From JBAZPT01 sp041645535 (GTDB lineage: Bacteria > Patescibacteriota > Minisyncoccia > Moranbacterales > UBA2206), in contig JBAZPT010000003.1 in NCBI GenBank assembly GCA_041645535.1, positions 57,733 to 121,732 on the forward strand: a stretch of 64,000 nt of DNA. Reading direction: 5' to 3'. Position numbers and translations under genes: made by a program. Positions 60,376 through 64,000 of this stretch are shown here, piece by piece. How positions within the stretch are numbered: the first letter of the stretch is position 1; every line of letters begins with the position of its first letter. Under the pieces are notes generated by a model. That model saw only the letters and a program-made list of their open reading frames with translations. It was not told where the DNA came from and did no database searches.

Positions 60376-60804
60376 TTAAAACAAGGTTCCCAAATATTTC
60401 TTGAAAATTTCCCGCGAAGAATCAAACAGTTTTTCGGTGAAATTGAGATACTCAACGGATTGCTTGCCGGTAATCATCATACTTCCGCCATCGTATAATT
60501 CAGTATTGCGCGTTTTTCTCATCTGATTGCCATATGCCAAAATGTCTTTGTTTTCCAGTATTTCCGCCATTTGCTCCAAAATTTTAATATGATGCCCCGC
60601 GCGGCTTTTGACTTTATAGCCATGGCAGGCAATCAAGCTAATACCCAGCTTGAGAAGAGCGTTATAAGTGAATTGAAATTTAACTTCCGCTATATTTGTT
60701 CGCTTGGCAATTCCCAAGTCCTTGTGCGCCGAGCTTGCGTATTTTTTGATTTGATTGCGCGTAAAATTTAATTTTACAAAATATTTGTTTTCGAACTTTA
60801 TCAT
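60376..60804 (-). CDS. HEPN-domain protein (toxin or partner)
   Basis: 142 residues, all-helical. LGIAKRTNIAEVKFQFTYNA and the terminal RKTRNTELYDGG motif resemble HEPN proteins of HEPN/MNT toxin-antitoxin systems, where the RN..Y type is the AMP-ylated toxin. Overlaps the MNT gene by four bases (ATGA). Catalytic residues are suggestive, not proven. Confidence 0.78.
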   Translation of the reverse strand: MIKFENKYFVKLNFTRNQIKKYASSAHKDLGIAKRTNIAEVKFQFTYNALLKLGISLIACHGYKVKSRAGHHIKILEQMAEILENKDILAYGNQMRKTRNTELYDGGSMMITGKQSVEYLNFTEKLFDSSREIFKKYLGTLF

Positions 60805-61340
60805 ATCAGCTGGATATTTTTATTTTTTAAAATATTTTTTATAAATTCGCTGTTTTTCTTCTTTTTAAATTCTTTCTCGCCCATATCGACAACATTAATC
60901 TCCCGGTCGAATTGCTTTTGCAGTTTGGCTATTTTTTTTTGCACTTCCAAAAAATTATGCGAACCAACCAGCAATAAATCTATATCGCTTTCAGAACTTA
61001 ATTTGTCCTGGGCATAAGAGCCGAAAATAACTGCCATTTTGATGCCTTCCATTTTTTTCAGCGCTTGTTTCAGGCTTTTTTCCAATCCAAAGGTTTTTTG
61101 GACAATTTTTTTAATTTCTCTAAGTAATGGATATTTTTTATTTATTTTATAGAGACTTAAGTTGCCTTTTTTGTTTTTGACTAAAATGCCTTCTTTTTCC
61201 CATTCGGTTAATTTTCTGGATAAATTCCCGCGATTAACAGCAAACTTATCCGCCATTTCATTGAGATACATTTCGGCCTCGTAATTCAAAAGGAAATATG
61301 CCAAAACCTTTTGAGCTATTTTTGAATTAAAACTGATCAT
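60801..61340 (-). CDS. MNT nucleotidyltransferase with N-terminal winged helix
   Basis: 179 residues. Residues 1-70 are a winged helix (YLNEMADKFAVNRGNLSRKL, then a NKKGNLSLYKINKK wing). The rest is a minimal nucleotidyltransferase with GSYAQDKLSSESDIDLLLVG (Gly107-Ser108, Asp119, Asp121). In HEPN/MNT pairs it acts as the antitoxin that nucleotidylates HEPN. Two palindromes lie just upstream, so the fused HTH probably autoregulates the unit. Confidence 0.85.
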   Translation of the reverse strand: MISFNSKIAQKVLAYFLLNYEAEMYLNEMADKFAVNRGNLSRKLTEWEKEGILVKNKKGNLSLYKINKKYPLLREIKKIVQKTFGLEKSLKQALKKMEGIKMAVIFGSYAQDKLSSESDIDLLLVGSHNFLEVQKKIAKLQKQFDREINVVDMGEKEFKKKKNSEFIKNILKNKNIQLI

Positions 61341-61352
61341 AAATTATCTTTT

Positions 61353-61392
61353 AGTGTATACTTTTACACTTATTAGTGTATCACATTACACT
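61353..61392. promoter_or_regulatory. Double operator of the HEPN/MNT unit
   Basis: AGTGTA-N6-TACACT at 61353-61370 and again at 61375-61392, both perfect. Centres are 22 bases apart (two turns) and 13 bases upstream of the MNT start. Confidence 0.75.
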
Positions 61393-61549
61393 GGAGCGCG
61401 CAAACACCTATTTTAGCCCGCAGTCTTTTTAATTTCCATTCACTCAACGCCTGCCCGAGTGAGGTCTTTTTTTGCATATCAAAAAACTTTCCAATATTAT
61501 TTGAAACTTTAATTTCTGCTTGTTCGATCTTTCTGTTCTTTATTTTCAT
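61373..61549 (-). pseudogene. Short frame related to the N-terminus of the giant surface protein
   Basis: 58 codons from the ATG at 61549, four bases after the ORF6N stop. It contains KFFDMQKKTSLGQALSEWKL, which aligns with FFDMQK ... LGQAVSEWKL of the giant protein but without the palindrome-encoded 18 residues. The remainder is lost, so it is probably a truncated copy of the surface-protein leader; expression is possible but unproven. It runs through the HEPN/MNT operators. Confidence 0.6.
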
Positions 61550-61552
61550 TTG

Positions 61553-62104
61553 TTACTTGGCTTTTTTGTCATCAAAGCCAATTCTTTTAGTTACGGGAAT
61601 GTCTTCTTTGGTAATGCTTAAAATTTTGTTGATCGCCTCAAAAACTATATGAAACTTTCCATCGAATTTCTTTTCAAGAAGCTCTATCTTCGCCCGCAGT
61701 TCCGAATTGCTAATGATCATTTCTCGGATTTTGATGAAAGTGCGTATTATCTGGATATTAACTTGAATGGCCTTTTCGCTGTTTAAAACACTGGAAAGCA
61801 TAGCTATACCAGGCTCAGTGAAAACATAAGGTAAGTACTTTGAATATTTACCTGCTTCTAAGGTCACAAATTGTGACCTTAGAAAAAAGTCGTTTTCTTC
61901 TTTGCTTAATTGGAACATAAAATCATCGGGAAATCTTTTGACATTTCTCTTGACCGCTTGATTAAGCGCTTTTAGTTCAACTCCGTATAATTTTGCAAGA
62001 TCGCTATCCAGCATAGCCTTTCTGCCGCGAATAAAATAAATCCTCCCTTCAATAACATCTTCGGGCACCAGCATTATTTTGCTATTTTTCTTTTTATTTT
62101 GCAT
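61553..62104 (-). CDS. ORF6N-domain protein
   Basis: 183 residues. DVIEGRIYFIRGRKAMLDSD and LAKLYGVELKALNQAVKRN, then RFPDDFMFQLSKEEN, match the ORF6N domain (KilA-N-like DNA-binding family found in phages and in CPR genomes). The C-terminal half is helical. Such genes often accompany mobile elements; no recombinase is nearby. An internal start (MLVPEDVIE) is also possible. Confidence 0.88.
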   Translation of the reverse strand: MQNKKKNSKIMLVPEDVIEGRIYFIRGRKAMLDSDLAKLYGVELKALNQAVKRNVKRFPDDFMFQLSKEENDFFLRSQFVTLEAGKYSKYLPYVFTEPGIAMLSSVLNSEKAIQVNIQIIRTFIKIREMIISNSELRAKIELLEKKFDGKFHIVFEAINKILSITKEDIPVTKRIGFDDKKAK

Positions 62105-62209
62105 AAATTTGGCTGTGTTTATTATACCACGAAATTTCTTTTTTTATAACTATTTTTTCAAGCAATTATTCATTAGTGAAATAACTTCGAGACATTTCTG
62201 TAATAGCTA

Positions 62210-62237
62210 TTGACAACCGATTTGGTTGCCGTATAAT
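62210..62237 (+). promoter_or_regulatory. Consensus promoter for the small RNA
   Basis: Perfect TTGACA (62210-62215), 16 bases, perfect TATAAT (62232-62237). Confidence 0.85.
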
Positions 62238-62243
62238 GGAGTT

Positions 62244-62319
62244 AAACAGTAGCCGAACACCGACCGTATGGCGGGTCTTCCGCAAGGAATAGGCTATTCC
62301 CCCTTAAATGGGGGTTTTT
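62244..62319 (+). ncRNA. Predicted small structured RNA
   Basis: A promoter-bounded, terminator-bounded transcript of about 75 nt. GTAGCC pairs with GGCTAT as a closing stem; inside are CCGTATGG and a UUCC-GCAA-GGAA hairpin with a GNRA loop. CCCCC-TTAAAT-GGGGG-TTTTT (62299-62319) is the terminator. No gene follows on this strand, so it is not an evident leader. Class unrecognised. Confidence 0.6.
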
Positions 62320-62324
62320 GTTTT

Positions 62325-62359
62325 CCCCGTTAGAAGCCCTGCTTCTAATCTAATCGGGG
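62325..62359. repeat. CCCCGTT palindrome after the small RNA
   Basis: CCCCGTTAGAAG, short loop, CTTCTAATCTAATCGGGG. Same family as 47702-47787. Confidence 0.65.
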
Positions 62360-62361
62360 TT

Positions 62362-62652
62362 TTACAATTCGCAAACTACTTTTTCTTTTTCAAGCTTTGC
62401 CAGCGCTTTTTCCGCCCATTCATTTTTCCCGTCCTTATCCCGAACCAACCCGCAAATGGCATCAACCAGTCGGATAAAGGCATTGTTTTCATCTTTTTTT
62501 ACTCCGCGTATTTTTCTGGTTTTTATTCTCAAGTCTTTGAGTCCCTTGCTAAAAATTTCGATTTCTTTCTTTTTAAGTCCATCCACAAAAACCAAACCTT
62601 TAGTGTCCTGCCCTGATTCATCCACATATGCGTATAATTTTCTTTTTGACAT
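62362..62652 (-). CDS. DUF3800-family protein, internally shortened
   Basis: 96 residues. The N-terminal KLYAYVDESGQDTKG carries the DUF3800 DESG motif and the C-terminal KIRGVKKDENNAFIRLVDAI the second motif, but about 100 residues usually between them are missing. It keeps the frame and both ends, so it may be a decayed gene that is still translated. Confidence 0.65.
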   Translation of the reverse strand: MSKRKLYAYVDESGQDTKGLVFVDGLKKKEIEIFSKGLKDLRIKTRKIRGVKKDENNAFIRLVDAICGLVRDKDGKNEWAEKALAKLEKEKVVCEL

Positions 62653-62733
62653 ATTAGTTTGATTTTTCTAGATTCAGCATTGTCTTCGTTGTTACCTATT
62701 ATGGTTACGGTTGTAACCTATTTTAGCTACAAG

Positions 62734-62937
62734 TCAAAAAGACTTATTTACATTTATATTATAGTATGGATTTCTGTTTTTGAGATAACTCAAAATCACC
62801 TGAATGTCAGATTCGGTGTAATATCGCCAGCCGCGCGAATCTTTTTGCGGATGTGGAATTTTGCCTTCCCGCTCCCAGCGCAGGATGGTGCAACGATCGC
62901 GGTCGATTAACTTTTCAATGTCTTTAACTCGTAGCAT
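62734..62937 (-). CDS. MerR-type HTH protein
   Basis: 67 residues, only the DNA-binding domain: LRVKDIEKLIDRDRCTILRW, then GKIPHPQKDSRGWRYYTESD. Such small excisionase/MerR-like proteins are often parts of mobile elements. No partner is adjacent. Confidence 0.82.
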   Translation of the reverse strand: MLRVKDIEKLIDRDRCTILRWEREGKIPHPQKDSRGWRYYTESDIQVILSYLKNRNPYYNINVNKSF

Positions 62938-62946
62938 ATAATTTAG

Positions 62947-63019
62947 TAACTGGTAATCAGTAATCGGTAACTGGTAAATTTTTATTTTTGCTAGTTACAA
63001 GTAACCGGTTACTGTTTAC
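62947..63019. repeat. GTAACTGGTAATCAG-type repeat, left of the S23-like gene
   Basis: TAACTGGTAATCAGTAATCG and TTACAAGTAACCGGTTACTG form an inverted repeat. Similar words lie at 63396-63428, so the gene is flanked on both sides. Confidence 0.55.
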
Positions 63020-63394
63020 TTAATATTTTTGATTTTCTGCTGATCTTATCAAGCCGTTAATTAATCTTCCAACCATATCGCATTTATCGTTTAAATTTTT
63101 ACAAGTTTTAGAATCTATATAGTTTAGATCCTTGGCCAGCAATAGAAAGTTTTGAACTTCTGCAGCCGAACCTCTGGAATTGTAATAAAATTTTATTTTA
63201 TCCTTAAAATGATACCTTGCAAATCCTTCTGCGATATTAGCAGTTACGGAACTAGCCGCCCTTCTTAGCTGGCTTATGATTCCATAAAGTTCGTCCCTGG
63301 GAAAATCTTTAGTAATTTTATAAATTTCCAAAGCCAACAAATGAGCCTCGCTCCAGGCATCTAAATCATAAAAATTTTTAATAGAATTCTTCAT
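63020..63394 (-). CDS. Four-helix-bundle (S23-like) protein
   Basis: 124 residues. FYDLDAWSEAHLLALEIYKI, LRRAASSVTANIAEGFARYH and GSAAEVQNFLLLAKDLNYID match the S23 family (originally found in 23S rRNA intervening sequences). Flanked by related repeats, as often for isolated copies of this family in reduced genomes. Function unknown. Confidence 0.88.
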   Translation of the reverse strand: MKNSIKNFYDLDAWSEAHLLALEIYKITKDFPRDELYGIISQLRRAASSVTANIAEGFARYHFKDKIKFYYNSRGSAAEVQNFLLLAKDLNYIDSKTCKNLNDKCDMVGRLINGLIRSAENQKY

Positions 63395-63395
63395 T

Positions 63396-63428
63396 TTACT
63401 AGTTACAAGTTACCGGTTACTGATTACT
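63396..63428. repeat. GTTACTGATTAC repeat, right of the S23-like gene
   Basis: ACTAGTTACAAGTTACCGGT and TTACTGATTACTA match words at 62947-63019. Confidence 0.55.
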
Positions 63429-63454
63429 AAATGAATATAATGAATATATTCATC

Positions 63455-63530
63455 CCTTGACAATAAAAAACAGGTGAACTCCTCCTAAAACAAGCTCTTT
63501 TGGCTTATTTTCAAGAGAATTTCACCCTGT
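63455..63530 (-). ncRNA. Possible small RNA or leader with its own promoter and terminator
   Basis: Downstream of the promoter at 63537-63565 the transcript folds CAGGGTGAA with TTCACCTG, followed by TTTTTT (about 63471-63466), with an inner CUCUU/AAGAG hairpin and an AGGAGGAG stretch. It would end about 75 bases before the S23-like gene start. Either a small RNA or an attenuated leader. Confidence 0.45.
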
Positions 63531-63536
63531 ATGTCT

Positions 63537-63565
63537 ATTATAGCAGGTTTTTCGGAACTTGTCAA
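63537..63565 (-). promoter_or_regulatory. Consensus extended -10 promoter
   Basis: TTGACA (63565-63560), 17 bases, TATAAT (63542-63537), with AAAAACCTGC before the -10. Confidence 0.8.
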
Positions 63566-63570
63566 ATAAA

Positions 63571-63602
63571 ATGCGGAGAAAGGGAAGTCCCTCTCTCCGC
63601 GG
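63571..63602 (-). terminator. Terminator of the tandem-repeat surface gene
   Basis: GCGGAGA and TCTCCGC arms with an inner GGGA/TCCC pair, followed on the minus strand by ATTTTATTT. Confidence 0.75.
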
Positions 63603-63626
63603 AATGTTAGTCTGGTAGCACTGTGT

Positions 63627-64000
63627 CTAATTCGGCACGAATGTCACACTGGCTGTGTGATTACGGTTCATGGTTACAGCAAGTGATGTTATGGAGCCAT
63701 AGTTCGCTCCGTTGACCATGAGGTTTCCGACCTTCTGGCCTGCTGCCGGCGTAGCCACGATCGTCTGGACACTTCCGCCAGGATATGATCCGGAGACGGG
63801 AGTAATTGTGCCAGAGCCGGAGGTTACCGAGGTTGTCAGCGTGAAAGTGTTTGGCACAAATGTCACGCTGGCCGTGTGATTACGGTTCATGGTTACAGCA
63901 AGTGATGTTATGGAGCCATAGTTCGCTCCGTTGACCATGAGGTTTCCGACCTTCTGGCCTGCTGCCGGCGTAGCCACGATCGTCTGGACACTTCCGCCAG
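63627..64000 (-). CDS. Tandem-repeat surface protein (C-terminus; continues past right edge)
   Basis: The last 124 codons of a larger gene. Each repeat reads ATPAAGQKVGNLMVNGANYG, SITSLAVTMNRNHTASVTFV and TTSVTSGSGTITPVSGSYPG, like InlB/Listeria-Bacteroides-type bacterial repeat domains. Repeat period is 219 bases (73 residues); 120 bases are identical between the two copies seen. Secretion signal and anchor must lie outside the window. Confidence 0.85.
   Translation of the reverse strand, partial: GGSVQTIVATPAAGQKVGNLMVNGANYGSITSLAVTMNRNHTASVTFVPNTFTLTTSVTSGSGTITPVSGSYPGGSVQTIVATPAAGQKVGNLMVNGANYGSITSLAVTMNRNHTASVTFVPN

Noticed and set aside
62221..62300. SRP RNA or 6S RNA
   Set aside because: The GGAAGG-type SRP loop and the long 6S bubble are absent.
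63635..64000. CRISPR array at the right edge
   Set aside because: The 219-bp repeats are in frame and encode a known type of surface repeat.

Overview
The window reads as a chromosomal segment of a small-genome, host-associated-type bacterium, most likely a member of the Candidate Phyla Radiation (Patescibacteria, Parcubacteria-like). This is inference from style, not from a marker search: very short AtpH, many small surface proteins, abundant repeats between and inside genes, isolated four-helix-bundle (S23-like) genes, a diversity-generating retroelement and a eukaryote-type GlyRS. UGA is used as a stop (for example at 21373-21375). Almost all genes lie on the minus strand.

Layout, left to right. 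1-7.5 kb: F0F1 ATP synthase operon (atpZ/I-like, atpB, E, F, H, A, G; atpG runs off the left edge), interrupted between atpH and atpA by 2.5 kb carrying an AAA/DUF4143 ATPase, a second atpH 3' end and two small plus-strand genes with their own promoters. 7.5-21.5 kb: housekeeping genes (tatD, metG, rsmI, AI-2E-type permease, M16 peptidase, NIF3-like, glyS, PaaX/Cas2-fold regulator, tgt, a DUF11-like surface protein, recO). 21.5-26.8 kb: a T-box-led unit with a cyclopropane-fatty-acid-synthase-like methyltransferase and an ileS that contains a complete histidine-phosphatase domain. 26.8-30.5 kb: a glycosyltransferase, then a diversity-generating retroelement (DGR) whose 110-bp template and variable repeats differ at 20 sites, all template adenines; its reverse transcriptase lacks the YxDD catalytic block and its avd reading frame is broken at two homopolymers. 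30.7-34.6 kb: argS, then smpB overlapping the tmRNA gene, infC (ATT start), rpmI, rplT. 34.6-42.4 kb: HAD phosphatase, C39-like peptidase, L,D-transpeptidase, two glycoside hydrolases, DMT transporter, SprT-like protease. 42.4-48.8 kb: a SipW/TasA-like export operon with several cysteine-rich or Ig/LTD surface proteins. 49-60.3 kb: a secreted caspase-like protein, a CAP protein, a glucosaminidase and a 2806-residue surface protein with a seven-copy RCC1 propeller and many Fn3-like domains. 60.3-64 kb: an HEPN/MNT toxin-antitoxin pair with a double operator, ORF6N, a decayed DUF3800, MerR and S23-like genes, a small RNA, and the end of a tandem-repeat surface protein.

Two themes cut across the genes. 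First, palindromic or repeat elements occur both between genes and in frame inside genes (atpG, atpA twice, tgt, argS, sipW, a four-helix-bundle gene, the giant surface protein), much like the Rickettsia palindromic elements. Second, much of the coding capacity serves the cell surface, and the DGR and tandem repeats would let that surface vary. No tRNA, rRNA or CRISPR array was seen.
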